Made by a program: the position numbers and the translations under genes. The notes under the pieces were generated by a model. The model was given only the letters and a program-made list of their open reading frames with translations. It was not told the DNA's origin and did not search any database. A DNA stretch of 64,000 bases from Photobacterium profundum SS9 (GTDB lineage Bacteria; Pseudomonadota; Gammaproteobacteria; Enterobacterales; Vibrionaceae). The stretch lies in assembly GCF_000196255.1 (NCBI RefSeq), contig NC_006370.1, forward strand, positions 774,187-838,186, in the 5' to 3' direction. This document shows positions 30,636 through 40,376 of this stretch, piece after piece; position 1 is the stretch's first letter; each line of letters starts with the position of its first letter.

Positions 30636-31148
30636 TTACGCAGGCACGTAATCTTCGATATCCACAGTCAGATCATCCGCCAATTTTTCGAGTTCATCTT
30701 GAATAATATCCAGATCAATATTGGCAGGGATTTCTAATTGGAAGTTGGCGATGAAAATGGGGTATCCCCAGTTAGGTGCGCTTTGAGTTTCTGTCTCCAA
30801 AATATTGATATTGATGTTAAGTTGGCTCAATAATGTGGTGACTTCTTTTACGATACCTGGGCGATCATTGCCGGTTACTGTTAGTTGATGTAATACCGGT
30901 ACTGGTGCTGCTTTTTTTGCTTCTTCCACTATGTGGATTTGTAATTCATCTATTTTGGCTAACGCTGCACTCAATTGCGGCATGTCTTCAGGAGCAACTT
31001 CAACTTGCAGAATACCTGCAAACTGACCAGCCAGTTTACTCAGGCTGCTGCTTAACCAATTTCCGTTGTTTTGGAAAACCGTGTCAGATAGTAGTTCTAC
31101 AAGCCCAGAGCGATCTTTACCGATAATAGTAATGATGAGATGTTTCAT
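30636..31148 (-). CDS. Glycine cleavage repressor-like protein (GcvR family)
   Basis: A 170-residue protein with two ACT domains: MKHLIITIIGKDRSGLVELL near the N terminus and HQLTVTGNDRPGIVKEV near residue 86, as in E. coli GcvR, the negative partner of GcvA in glycine-cleavage control. It is a single minus-strand gene between ppk and the pst operon. Nothing nearby belongs to glycine metabolism, so the target is inferred from family only. The ACT dyad suggests amino-acid sensing. Confidence 0.82.
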   Translation of the reverse strand: MKHLIITIIGKDRSGLVELLSDTVFQNNGNWLSSSLSKLAGQFAGILQVEVAPEDMPQLSAALAKIDELQIHIVEEAKKAAPVPVLHQLTVTGNDRPGIVKEVTTLLSQLNININILETETQSAPNWGYPIFIANFQLEIPANIDLDIIQDELEKLADDLTVDIEDYVPA

Positions 31149-31214
31149 AACGAATTTCCTTTTTCGTGAGAGCGGGTAATGAGTAAAAGCAGAGTCAAAC
31201 TTTTACATTAGTAC

Positions 31215-31285
31215 TATACCCAAGTTACCTCAAGATGCTCGCTGAGATCACTCTGAATCCTGCATATTGAGGTGGCTTGGGTATA
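31215..31285. repeat. MITE-like inverted repeat element
   Basis: Starts TATACCCAAGTTACCTCAAG and ends TTGAGGTGGCTTGGGTATA: the arms are imperfect inverted repeats of about 24 bases around CACTCTGAATCC-type DNA. Related halves lie at 37345 and 40142. It lies in the 371-base gap 31149-31519, which otherwise holds a Pho box. Confidence 0.75.
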
Positions 31286-31455
31286 TTAATTATTGAAGCA
31301 CAGAGTGATTCTGTCCACATTCAAACAAGCCCCAAGGGTTGAAATCAGAATAGGATCATAAATGATTAAGACTGCTGACATTTTATTGCAACTTTATGTC
31401 ATTTTAATCAGTAGGGACTTCAAGAAAGAGGTTACAATGATCTTTATGGATCCGT

Positions 31456-31473
31456 TTGTCACAAAATTGTCAT
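31456..31473 (+). promoter_or_regulatory. Pho box upstream of pstC
   Basis: TTGTCAC-AAAA-TTGTCAT is a near-perfect 7+4+7 PhoB site, 47 bases before pstC, with a weaker third repeat following. It predicts PhoB activation of pstCAB-phoU. Confidence 0.85.
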
Positions 31474-31519
31474 CTAAAAGACATATTATTAGTAAACGTA
31501 TAGAAAGCTAGGGGTAATA

Positions 31520-33763
31520 ATGGCAAGTGCCAGCGCATTTTTGTTGGGAGAAAACCGTGGTCGGCGTTTAAGAGACCGATTGGTGCGGTTTGGTGTAACA
31601 GCTGGTGGTATTTCTGTACTTATTACTTTGGTTTTGATCTTCTTTTATTTGCTTTATGTCACGCTGCCGATCTTCTCGTCAGTCACCGTAAAGCCTCGTA
31701 ATATCACTATTGCATCTTTCCCTGATACCGTTGCCGCCGTCGGTATTGGAGAAAATAATGATCTCGCTTTTCGCTTCTCCAAGCAAGGTGAACTGGCTTT
31801 TGTCAGCTTGAAACCTGAAGACTCACTCGATCCTATTATCAGCCAGCACTCTATTGCCAATAGTCCGGTTAGCTTTGCACAAAGTCTTCCTCGCGATGCT
31901 ATTTTTGCTTATGGGCAAAGCGATGGTTACGTTAACGTTGTAAAACCTATATTTCAGATCAGCTTTCCTGATAATAAACATACAAGCACAGCCAGTGTTT
32001 CTTACCCTTTGGGGCAATCACGTTTCTTACTTGATCCGCAAGGGCAAGCCATTGTGGATCTTGCTATTTCATCTCGAGATAGTGACGCAATTATTGTTGG
32101 TAAAACGGCCGATAACCGCATTGTTGCCATGATATTTAAAGGGCAATACGATGCATTAAATAGCGGCCCATTAAATGCGGCCTCTATCTGGCAATCTCAT
32201 TCATTCGAAATTACAGACGTGCCACAAAATATTAATGAGATTGTTGTTACGCCAGATGGACGTACCGTCTATTTACGCAGTGGTAATTATATTTACGTGG
32301 TGCAGGTAAACCAATCTGATGCCAAAGTGCGTGATGTCGTGAATGTGAGTGATAAAAATGGAAGCATTGAAAAGATAGAGTTGCTGTCAGGTGCGAATTC
32401 ATTGCTACTCACAACCTCAGGTAATTCTGTCTCGCAATGGTTTGAAGTGGTGCGTGATGGTAAGCGATCGTTAGTGAAGGCCCGTGATTTCGAATTTTCA
32501 ATTAGCCCTATAAAAGAATTGGTTTCTGAATACTATCGCAAAGGTTTTTTTGCTGTACAGCAAGATGGCGTGTTGTCGGCATACTACACATCAGATCGTA
32601 ACGTGTTATACAAAGAACATTTATTTGAGCAAGCGCCTGATAAGTTGATTATCTCTCCGCGTGCCAATCGCTTGTTAGCCATTTCAGGGGATCAATGGCA
32701 AACCTATACCGTTAAAAACGCTCACCCTGAGATTGGCTTTGCTTCTTTGTGGCAACAAGTATGGTACGAAGGGTATCAAAAGCCTGATTACGTATGGCAA
32801 TCAACGTCGGCCAGTGATGAGTTTGAACCTAAGTTGAGCTTGGTGCCTATCGTGTTTGGTACGCTAAAAGCAGCATTGTATGCCATGTTTTTTGCTATAC
32901 CGCTAGCATTGGCTGGCGCGATTTATACTGCATACTTTATGTCATCTAGAATGCGTAATGTGGTAAAGCCAACCGTAGAAATAATGGAAGCGCTACCAAC
33001 GGTTATTCTCGGCTTCTTAGCGGGGTTGTGGCTAGCCCCGATTGTAGAAATGTACCTGTCGGGCATTCTGATGAGCTTGATTTTATTTCCAGTGACTATT
33101 TTATTGGTTGGCTGGGGGTGGTCAGTATTACCGGGTAAATGGCGACACCGTATACCGAATGGTTTTCACATTGCGATTCTTATGCCTGTGATTGTGCTAC
33201 TGGGTTATGGGTGCATAGCGGCGAGTCCGTATATCGATCAATGGTTATTTGGCGGTGATGTGCGCGGCTTTCTCACCAATGAATTAGGTATTGGCTACGA
33301 TCAGCGTAATGCACTCGTTGTTGGTATTGCGATGGGGTTTGCGGTTATTCCTACCATTTTCTCTATTGCTGAAGATGCCATCTTTTCTGTGCCGGGTCAT
33401 TTAACCAGTGGTTCATTAGCATTGGGTGCAACGCACTGGCAAACTCTGACGAAAGTGGTGCTGTTAACGGCAAGTCCGGGTATTTTTTCTGCGGTAATGA
33501 TGGGGCTAGGGCGAGCTGTCGGTGAAACAATGATTGTGCTGATGGCTACGGGGAATACCCCTATTATGGATTGGAATATTCTGCAAGGGATGCGTACATT
33601 AGCGGCAACGATTGCGATTGAAATGCCAGAATCTGAAGTAGGCAGTTCACATTATCGCGTCTTATTTCTTGCCGCATTTGTCTTGTTTATATTCACCTTT
33701 ATTTTTAATACTATCGGTGAATTGGTTCGCCAACGTTTGCGCGAAAAGTACAGTTCATTGTAA
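31520..33763 (+). CDS. pstC: Phosphate ABC transporter permease PstC, long form
   Basis: A 747-residue permease, far longer than E. coli PstC (319). One membrane segment (about 27-50) precedes a periplasmic region of about 370 residues, then the ABC permease core (about 445-740) with EALPTVILGFLAGLW and GLGRAVGETMIVLMATG. The periplasmic part has repeated short sheets (DGYVNVVK, GNYIYVVQ, NSVSQWFEV, GVLSAYYTS, DQWQTYTVK) that look like a degenerate beta-propeller; that reading is mine. Long PstC forms are known in Vibrio and Pseudomonas. GGGG upstream of ATG is the ribosome site. First gene of a Pho-box operon. Confidence 0.92.
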   Translation: MASASAFLLGENRGRRLRDRLVRFGVTAGGISVLITLVLIFFYLLYVTLPIFSSVTVKPRNITIASFPDTVAAVGIGENNDLAFRFSKQGELAFVSLKPEDSLDPIISQHSIANSPVSFAQSLPRDAIFAYGQSDGYVNVVKPIFQISFPDNKHTSTASVSYPLGQSRFLLDPQGQAIVDLAISSRDSDAIIVGKTADNRIVAMIFKGQYDALNSGPLNAASIWQSHSFEITDVPQNINEIVVTPDGRTVYLRSGNYIYVVQVNQSDAKVRDVVNVSDKNGSIEKIELLSGANSLLLTTSGNSVSQWFEVVRDGKRSLVKARDFEFSISPIKELVSEYYRKGFFAVQQDGVLSAYYTSDRNVLYKEHLFEQAPDKLIISPRANRLLAISGDQWQTYTVKNAHPEIGFASLWQQVWYEGYQKPDYVWQSTSASDEFEPKLSLVPIVFGTLKAALYAMFFAIPLALAGAIYTAYFMSSRMRNVVKPTVEIMEALPTVILGFLAGLWLAPIVEMYLSGILMSLILFPVTILLVGWGWSVLPGKWRHRIPNGFHIAILMPVIVLLGYGCIAASPYIDQWLFGGDVRGFLTNELGIGYDQRNALVVGIAMGFAVIPTIFSIAEDAIFSVPGHLTSGSLALGATHWQTLTKVVLLTASPGIFSAVMMGLGRAVGETMIVLMATGNTPIMDWNILQGMRTLAATIAIEMPESEVGSSHYRVLFLAAFVLFIFTFIFNTIGELVRQRLREKYSSL

Positions 33764-33862
33764 TAACCATGTGCGTGATACCACGGATGAGCAATGTGTA
33801 TTCGTGTATTGATTCAAATAGAGTTTATTCTGTCGTTATAGAGATATGGAATATGTTGATTA

Positions 33863-35524
33863 ATGATTAAGTGGTTTAAATCAGGCTCGCCTTGGATATG
33901 GCTTACTGCGGGTGCGGTAAGTTTAAGTCTGGTTGCTGTATTGGGTTTATTGCTATTGATTGGCTGGAAAGGGCTCAGTTTTTTTTGGCCGGCGCCTGTT
34001 TATCAATTTGATGTGTCGATCAATGGTAGCAACCAAATCATTATTGGCGAAATATACGAACAAAAAAGTATACCGGTTGAACAGCTAGCTGATGCAGGAA
34101 TCGATGTTTCTAACATTGAAGGCAATAGCGTACCGCGTTATTTAATTAAAACGGGTAACCGAGAGCGTGTCGCGCTTGATTTTATAACGTTACTGAAAAC
34201 GCAGATCTCGCACCAAGTATTGGCCGATAATATTGCGGTTATCGATCGTGATAAGAACGGTAAGTTCTACGGTTATCCTATCGGTTTTATTGATGACGGT
34301 CAGCGTCGCGGTATCGAAAATATTGAGGAAGGATTATTACAAGCCAACCTTGTGCGTACCCAATTAGATGGCCTACAAGAGACTGAGATTGCAGATATTA
34401 ATTGGCAATTAAATCAGCAGCGGTTAAAGCTGCGTAAGTTAGCCTTGAATGAATCATCAAACGATCCTTCATCGGTTTCATTTGATGAATCGGCACAACA
34501 ATCGATTGATGCAGAAATAGAACGGTTACAAGATGCTTATTCAGAGGTAGAACAACGCTTATTTGTGTTGCAAGAAAAATTGCAAAATAATGCATTAGTT
34601 GTCGTTGATATGCATGGTAATGAAGTGATGTTGCCGATGATACAAGTGCTGGATATGTGGTATTCGAACAATTTATCATTCTGGGGTAAGCTTACGCATT
34701 GGGGGCATCAAGTGGTTAAATTTTTAACCGAAGATCCCCGAGAAGCCAATACTGAAGGTGGCGTTTTTCCTGCTATTTTTGGTACTGTTTTCATGGTGTT
34801 ACTAATGAGTATTATAGTGACACCTTTAGGCGTAATGGCTGCTATTTACCTACATGAATATGCAGGTAAAAATGGCTTTACTAAGCTTATTCGTGTGGCT
34901 GTGATTAACTTAGCGGGTGTGCCTTCCATTGTATACGGTGTGTTTGGTCTAGGCTTTTTCGTATATATGGTTGGGGGAACCATCGATGATGTATTCTTTT
35001 CGTCACAACTGCCAACGCCTACTTTCGGTACACCAGGTATTTTATGGTCGGCACTGACATTAGCCATTTTAACCTTGCCTGTTGTGATTGTATCAACAGA
35101 AGAAGGTTTGGCGCGTATTCCTAGCTCGGTGCGTCATGGCTCATTGGCATTAGGTGCCACGCAGTCTGAAACCTTATGGCGAATAGTATTGCCAATGGCA
35201 AGCCCTGCAATAATGACAGGTTTAATTTTAGCGGTTGCACGTGCAGCAGGTGAAGTTGCCCCTCTTATGCTGGTGGGGGTTGTAAAAATGGCACCTACGT
35301 TGCCTGTTGACGGTCATTTTCCTTATGTACACTTAGACCGTAAGTTTATGCACCTTGGATATCATATTTACGATGTTGGCTTTCAGAGCCCCAATGTAGA
35401 AGCGGCTCGACCATTAGTGTATGCCACCTCATTTTTACTAGTGACCGTTATCGTCGGCTTGAATTTAACAGCCATTGGTATTCGAAATCATCTACGTGAA
35501 AAATTCCGCTCTTTAGAGCAGTAA
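33863..35524 (+). CDS. pstA: Phosphate ABC transporter permease PstA, long form
   Basis: A 553-residue partner permease. A first membrane segment (about 12-38) is followed by a large extracytoplasmic domain with a helical, coiled-coil-like stretch (about 200-250), then the permease core (about 305-545) with ARIPSSVRHGSLALGATQ and ARAAGEVAPLMLVG as the coupling and channel segments. E. coli PstA is 296 residues; the added N-terminal domain goes with the long PstC. It is separated from pstC by 99 bases and from pstB by 26. Confidence 0.92.
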   Translation: MIKWFKSGSPWIWLTAGAVSLSLVAVLGLLLLIGWKGLSFFWPAPVYQFDVSINGSNQIIIGEIYEQKSIPVEQLADAGIDVSNIEGNSVPRYLIKTGNRERVALDFITLLKTQISHQVLADNIAVIDRDKNGKFYGYPIGFIDDGQRRGIENIEEGLLQANLVRTQLDGLQETEIADINWQLNQQRLKLRKLALNESSNDPSSVSFDESAQQSIDAEIERLQDAYSEVEQRLFVLQEKLQNNALVVVDMHGNEVMLPMIQVLDMWYSNNLSFWGKLTHWGHQVVKFLTEDPREANTEGGVFPAIFGTVFMVLLMSIIVTPLGVMAAIYLHEYAGKNGFTKLIRVAVINLAGVPSIVYGVFGLGFFVYMVGGTIDDVFFSSQLPTPTFGTPGILWSALTLAILTLPVVIVSTEEGLARIPSSVRHGSLALGATQSETLWRIVLPMASPAIMTGLILAVARAAGEVAPLMLVGVVKMAPTLPVDGHFPYVHLDRKFMHLGYHIYDVGFQSPNVEAARPLVYATSFLLVTVIVGLNLTAIGIRNHLREKFRSLEQ

Positions 35525-35550
35525 CGCGTTGATATAATAGCGAGAAATAC

Positions 35551-36369
35551 ATGCTTTCAGTTAATCCATCAATGGGCTTATTTGAGCCATTAGATTTAGC
35601 CTCGTTACCCGATGACAAAACGGCGATGTCAATCGAAGGGCTCGATCTTCATTACGGTAATACGCAGGCGTTGTTTGATATTAATATGCGCATTGCTAAA
35701 GGGCAGGTTACCTCATTCATTGGTCCGTCAGGTTGCGGTAAATCGACGTTATTACGCTGCATTAATCGAATGAATGAATTAGTGGATGGTTGCCGTGTTG
35801 ATGGCAAGATCATGCTTCACGGTCAAAACATCTATGACAGTAAAGTGGATGTAGCATCATTACGTCGCCGAGTGGGTATGGTATTTCAGCGCCCGAATCC
35901 ATTTCCTAAATCGATTTATGAAAACGTGGTTTATGGGCTGCGCTTACAAGGGTTGAAAGAGCGTCGAGTACTTGATGACGCGGTTGAAAAATCATTACGT
36001 GGTGCGGCGTTATGGGATGAAGTAAAAGATCGTTTACATGAAAATGCCTTTGGTTTATCAGGTGGTCAGCAGCAACGTTTAGTGATTGCCCGAGCGATTG
36101 CGATTGAGCCGGAAGTCTTGTTATTGGATGAGCCAACATCAGCACTAGATCCTATTTCGACGCTGACGATTGAAGAATTGATTAATGATCTAAAAACGAA
36201 ATACACGGTCATTATCGTAACCCATAACATGCAACAGGCTGCCCGGGTTTCGGATCAAACCGCATTTATGCACATGGGTGAGCTGGTGGAATATTCCAGT
36301 ACCAATGATATTTTCACCACCCCAAAAGAGAAACGCACTGAAGATTACATTACTGGCCGATACGGTTAA
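35551..36369 (+). CDS. pstB: Phosphate ABC transporter ATPase PstB
   Basis: A 272-residue ABC ATPase. Walker [19 protein letters not shown]-loop [15 protein letters not shown], signature LSGGQQQRL, Walker [14 protein letters not shown] and the switch His in VTHNMQQA are all present. The PstB-specific FQRPNPFP is clear. It powers Pi import with PstC and PstA and also takes part in Pi signalling to PhoR. A short N-terminal extension (about 25 residues) is present. It is followed by phoU after 11 bases. Confidence 0.96.
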
Positions 36370-36380
36370 GGAGTCGCAAT

Positions 36381-37091
36381 ATGTTAGATAATTTAAGCCT
36401 TGGCCGTCATATATCTGGTCAGTTTAATGCCGAGTTAGAAAGTATTCGTACGCATGTATTAGCGATGGGCGGGCTAGTTGAACAACAACTCGCTGATTCA
36501 TTAAAAGCAATGCACCAGCAAGATGCTGAATTAGCTAAACGTGTGATTAAAGACGATCACAAAGTTAATGCGATGGAGGTCGCAATTGATGAAGCGTGCA
36601 CGCGTATTATCGCGAAACGTCAGCCAACCGCGAGTGATTTACGGTTAGTTATCGCCATAATTAAAACCATTACTGATCTAGAACGTATCGGCGATGTGGC
36701 GGAAAGTATTGCGAAAGTGGCGTTAGAAAACTTCACGAATAAACAATATAACTTATTGGTATCGTTAGAAGCACTTGGTCAACATGCCGTGAAAATGCTG
36801 CATGATGTACTTGATGCGTTTGCGCGTATGGATGTAAAAGCAGCCGTTGAAGTGTATCAAGAAGATGATCGTATTGATCGTGAATATGAAGCGATAATTC
36901 GTCAACTGATGACATATATGATGGAAGATCCGCGCTCAATACCCAATGTATTACAAGTTATGTGGTCGGCACGTTCTATTGAGCGAGTTGGCGACCGCTG
37001 CCAAAATATTTGTGAATACATTATCTATTTCGTTAAAGGCAAAGATGTTCGCCATACCAATCCTGATGAAATCGGCAATGTCTTGAAATAA
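36381..37091 (+). CDS. phoU: Phosphate signalling protein PhoU
   Basis: A 236-residue all-helical protein with two PhoU three-helix repeats (about 20-105 and 120-220), each with the E/DxxxD-type metal motif ([10 protein letters not shown] and RVGDRCQNI). It links the Pst transporter to PhoR and keeps the Pho regulon off in phosphate-rich conditions. Last gene of pstCAB-phoU. GGAGTCGCAAT precedes the start. No T-rich terminator was seen directly after it; the MITE at 37159 follows. Confidence 0.95.
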   Translation: MLDNLSLGRHISGQFNAELESIRTHVLAMGGLVEQQLADSLKAMHQQDAELAKRVIKDDHKVNAMEVAIDEACTRIIAKRQPTASDLRLVIAIIKTITDLERIGDVAESIAKVALENFTNKQYNLLVSLEALGQHAVKMLHDVLDAFARMDVKAAVEVYQEDDRIDREYEAIIRQLMTYMMEDPRSIPNVLQVMWSARSIERVGDRCQNICEYIIYFVKGKDVRHTNPDEIGNVLK

Positions 37092-37158
37092 TTTATCATC
37101 AACACTGACCTTCATTACTCGCTCTGCTTGCGAGGTGTTTGAAGGGAATGCCATACTT

Positions 37159-37320
37159 ATACAAATTTAAATAAGTATCTGTTCATTCTTGCTGGTTAAA
37201 ATCGATAATGACTGCGTTATAAATTTTATAATTAGAACCACTAGTTACTTCAATTTCTATCTTGTTCTTACCGATTTTTTCTACGTAAATTTATGACCAT
37301 TTACTTATCCAGGTTGGTAT
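37159..37320. mobile_element. 162-bp MITE of the IS630-ended family
   Basis: Left end ATACAAATTTAAATAAGTAT; right end (minus strand) ATACCAACCTGGATAAGTAA. The inverted ends span about 29 bases, with TA at both borders. The left 30 bases match the short element at 13079 with about five differences, and the ends resemble the IS630 ends. No coding capacity. It occupies the phoU-ppk2 gap. Confidence 0.75.
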
Positions 37321-37344
37321 TACACATATTTCCCTTGAATTAAA

Positions 37345-37382
37345 CACTCTGAATTCTGCACCTTGAGGTAACTTGGGTGTAT
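37345..37382. repeat. Half copy of the TATACCCAAG repeat
   Basis: CACTCTGAATTCTGCACCTT then GAGGTAACTTGGGTGTA matches the right half of the element at 31215. It lies between the MITE and ppk2. Confidence 0.7.
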
Positions 37383-37395
37383 GTGCTATCAAGTC

Positions 37396-38196
37396 TTATT
37401 TTGGGCTGAACAAGTCAGGAATAAAGGTTTGATTATCAATAGGTGAGCGCACGTAGCCCTCTTTATTCACTTTAGGTAACGAGATCGTCGGGTAATCAAT
37501 TTCTTTATAGGGGATCTGAGTTAATAAGTGTGAAATACAGTTGATGCGTGCTTTCTTTTTATTGTCTGCATCGACAACCCACCAAGGGCATTGCTTTGTG
37601 TCTGTATAGGCAAACATTGCGTCTTTTGCTGCGGAGTATTCAGCCCAACGATTTCGGGATTCTAAATCCATAGGGCTAAACTTCCAACGTTTCATTGGGG
37701 TATTGATACGTTCTAGGAAGCGTTTTTCTTGTTCGTCATCAGAGACTGAAAACCAGTACTTAACCAAGATAATACCAGAGCGTTTAAGCATGCGTTCAAA
37801 TTCAGGGCATGAACGAAGAAACTCGTTGTACTCTTCATCTGAACAAAAGCCCATGACTTTCTCGACACCGGCGCGGTTGTACCAACTACGATCAAGCAAT
37901 ATCATTTCACCAGCGGCGGGAAGGTGAGAAACATAACGTTGAAAGTACCACTGTGTTTTCTCTTTTTCGGTCGGCTGAGGCAATGCAACAACACGGCAAA
38001 CACGAGGGTTGAGCTTTTCTGTGATACGTTTTATTACCCCACCTTTACCTGCAGCATCCCGCCCTTCAAAAATAACGACCACCTTCATGCCAGAGTGTTT
38101 GATCCACTCTTGAAGTTTGATCAGCTCTATTTGCAGGTTGGCTAGCTCAGATTCATAGTCTGTTTTCTTTAATCGCTTGTCTGAATTATTGGACAT
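37396..38196 (-). CDS. ppk2: Polyphosphate kinase 2 (PPK2 family)
   Basis: A 266-residue P-loop kinase using polyphosphate to phosphorylate nucleotides (class I type by its length and single domain). Walker A GRDAAGKGGVIKRI (about 45-58), the lid with DRSWYNRAGVEKVMGF and RWKFSPMDLESRNRW are family signatures. With Ppk1 it gives the cell both polyphosphate-making and polyphosphate-using enzymes in one island. Whether it prefers GDP or ADP cannot be read from sequence by eye. It is convergent with the pst operon. Confidence 0.94.
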   Translation of the reverse strand: MSNNSDKRLKKTDYESELANLQIELIKLQEWIKHSGMKVVVIFEGRDAAGKGGVIKRITEKLNPRVCRVVALPQPTEKEKTQWYFQRYVSHLPAAGEMILLDRSWYNRAGVEKVMGFCSDEEYNEFLRSCPEFERMLKRSGIILVKYWFSVSDDEQEKRFLERINTPMKRWKFSPMDLESRNRWAEYSAAKDAMFAYTDTKQCPWWVVDADNKKKARINCISHLLTQIPYKEIDYPTISLPKVNKEGYVRSPIDNQTFIPDLFSPK

Positions 38197-38455
38197 TTTT
38201 CACTCCAGATAAGATGTACTTAAGAGGGAATGTTATTTAATTGTAACCTTAAGAATAGTTGTTCAGTAAATTTTAGGTATTGAGGTAACAAAAAAGGGAT
38301 ATTCACAGCTAAGTATTTGTTTAGGATGCAATTGAATGGTGTATCATTTTATTTTTATATATGTTGTCATTGTAATGATAATTTTTATCAATTGTAGGCT
38401 TGTTATTTCAACTTCACTGAATAAGGTTTTTTGATGTACCGATTAATATCTGGAT

Positions 38456-39295
38456 TTGCGTTTAGGTAATACGAAAGGCTATGACACGGTGGCGAATTAC
38501 CGTTTAGTTGAAGCATCAAGAATGAGCAAATTCGAAACAGTGATCGACAGCGTTAACACCATTAAGGGTTACGTTGATAAAGAATATAATTGGTTTTCTA
38601 AAATAGAATCTGATAGCACATTGAATCGTCTTGTTAGCCGCCAATCTGATAAAGGATGGGATTCGATTTCAACCGAGTTATTCAAATTTTTGGATGATGA
38701 TGATGTTATTGATTTGCAAACAGCTTTGTATCAACCTATTCCAAGAATGAGTAAAAAGCTGTCATCTGATCAATTGCGAAGTGCTGCTTTATTTCGTGCT
38801 GTGATTTGTACCGATGAACTTAGTCCGATAAGTTCGAATGAGGCATTAATATCTGAACCTCGTTTTATGGCAGAATCAAAGCTATTTGGCCATTACCAAT
38901 ATGAACAAAATGCATGGTTATGTGCAGACTGGCCAAACTATCGAGATCCAGTCGCGAATATCGAGAATATGGAACAAAAGTTAGCGGGTCAGCGTATTTT
39001 GATGATCGGTGGACAGTATGATCCCGCGACACCTTACGCTTGGACAGAATCGATGCATCAGGAATTTGGTAACTTGGCTTCTCTGATTACGGTGAATAAC
39101 TATGTTGACCACGGTTTTAGCTTTGATGGCAATACGTGTATCGATAACCCAACGACGCAATACTTATTAAATCCAGAAATACCGGTTGGTAATATTAGCT
39201 GTGATGGCTCTATTCAAACGAAATCGGCGACGTATTCTAGCGGTATAACGCCTGAAGAAGATATCCATCCGGCGAAAAGAGTTCGTGGCCTTTAA
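38456..39295 (+). pseudogene. N-terminally truncated TAP-like alpha/beta hydrolase
   Basis: A 279-residue frame (from TTG) resembling the C-terminal half of secreted tripeptidyl-peptidase-like hydrolases: the catalytic Asp region GGQYDPATPYAW and the His region YVDHGFSFDGNTC are present, while the nucleophile Ser elbow (GxSxG) and signal peptide are absent. Just upstream, MYRLISGFAF (from 38434) is cut by a stop. The natural start is missing and no convincing ribosome site is present, so I call it a remnant after deletion. It could still be a short secreted fragment, but that is unlikely. The gap 38197-38455 shows nothing else. Confidence 0.65.
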
Positions 39296-39316
39296 GGTAT
39301 ATAATCGACAGGAAAA

Positions 39317-39343
39317 TAAAGCCAGCCATAGTGCTGGCTTTAT
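39317..39343. terminator. Bidirectional terminator before cutC
   Basis: AAAGCCAGC and GCTGGCTTT surround a short CATAGT loop, with A-rich and T-rich flanks, between convergent genes. Confidence 0.8.
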
Positions 39344-39362
39344 CGTTTAAATAGCATGAAAT

Positions 39363-40100
39363 CTAACGGATTGCGTTGATTACTGCAGAGATTTTTTCAA
39401 CCGAAGTAACAGGAATACTGAAGTCATCAATATCGGCGCTACCCATATGTGCTTGGTTAGCGAATTGCACCATATGACTCGGGCGTGTACTTTTACCAGA
39501 TAAGTGAATTTCACGAATGCCTGTACGAGTGATAATTTGTTTTGCGTTAGTAGCCGTTACTCCGGCACCCGCCATGATACTCAAATTATCGCCACAATAT
39601 GTAACCATCTCAGCAATCATATCTACGCCATCAAGTGCATTAGCTTGTAAGCCTGATGTTAGTATCCGCTCACAGCCAGCAGCCATAATGTTGTCTAATG
39701 CTGCCATTGGATCAATACATTGATCGATAGCACGGTGAAACGTTACCCCTAAGCCATTTGCTTCTTTCATTAGGCTATTAAGAATATCGCGATCGATATG
39801 ACCTTCTTGTGTTAATACCCCAATAACGACACCCTGAAGCTGCGCTTTTTTCGCTGCGTGAATATCTGCCAGCATGATTTCGACATCATCACTTGAGAAT
39901 AAAAAGTCACCTTGGCGTGGGCGAATCATGGCATAAACAGGAATTGAGGCGTGTTTGGCTGCTAATTGCATAAAACCCGCGCTGGGTGTTAAACCACCAA
40001 GGGCTAATGAAGAACATAATTCAATGCGGGAAGCGCCACCTTGCTGTGCATAGTGAAGTGATTCTAGGTTGTCGATACAAACTTCAAGTTGGATTGTCAT
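39363..40100 (-). CDS. cutC: CutC family protein
   Basis: A 245-residue cytoplasmic TIM-barrel protein named for copper homeostasis in E. coli, where its role is still unclear. Conserved motifs: [24 protein letters not shown] at the N terminus, [17 protein letters not shown] (about 125) and [11 protein letters not shown]. Length is normal (E. coli 248). It is a monocistronic minus-strand gene; the functional link to copper is by family name only. Confidence 0.92.
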   Translation of the reverse strand: MTIQLEVCIDNLESLHYAQQGGASRIELCSSLALGGLTPSAGFMQLAAKHASIPVYAMIRPRQGDFLFSSDDVEIMLADIHAAKKAQLQGVVIGVLTQEGHIDRDILNSLMKEANGLGVTFHRAIDQCIDPMAALDNIMAAGCERILTSGLQANALDGVDMIAEMVTYCGDNLSIMAGAGVTATNAKQIITRTGIREIHLSGKSTRPSHMVQFANQAHMGSADIDDFSIPVTSVEKISAVINAIR

Positions 40101-40141
40101 TATTATTCAAACGCGAGGGTAGGTATTGGCAGTCTAATCTA

Positions 40142-40166
40142 TCTATACCCAAGTTGCTTAAGTGGT
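40142..40166 (+). repeat. Half copy of the TATACCCAAG repeat
   Basis: TCTATACCCAAGTTGCTTAA resembles the left arm of the element at 31215. No matching right arm follows within 100 bases. Confidence 0.55.
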
Positions 40167-40249
40167 GACGATAAATGCGAAGAAATTTTGAGAGGGAATA
40201 AGGATAATATGATTGAGATTTGATTTGAGAGGGCAGTTTTGTCCAGATA

Positions 40250-40277
40250 AAAAAAGGGCCCGGTGCAATCCGGGCCT
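40250..40277 (-). terminator. Terminator for the peroxiredoxin gene
   Basis: On the minus strand GGCCCGG and CCGGGCC enclose ATTGCA and are followed by T7. It lies about 100 bases beyond the stop codon; a CAACACC/GGTGTTG hairpin at 40334-40355 lies between. Confidence 0.85.
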
Positions 40278-40376
40278 CATCGTTCTTTTTGCCTTTGGCT
40301 GACTTAGGCTTTACGCTTTTGCGTTCGTTGCCTCAACACCGTGAGCATGGTGTTGTTAACTCTTCAGTAAGAAGAA

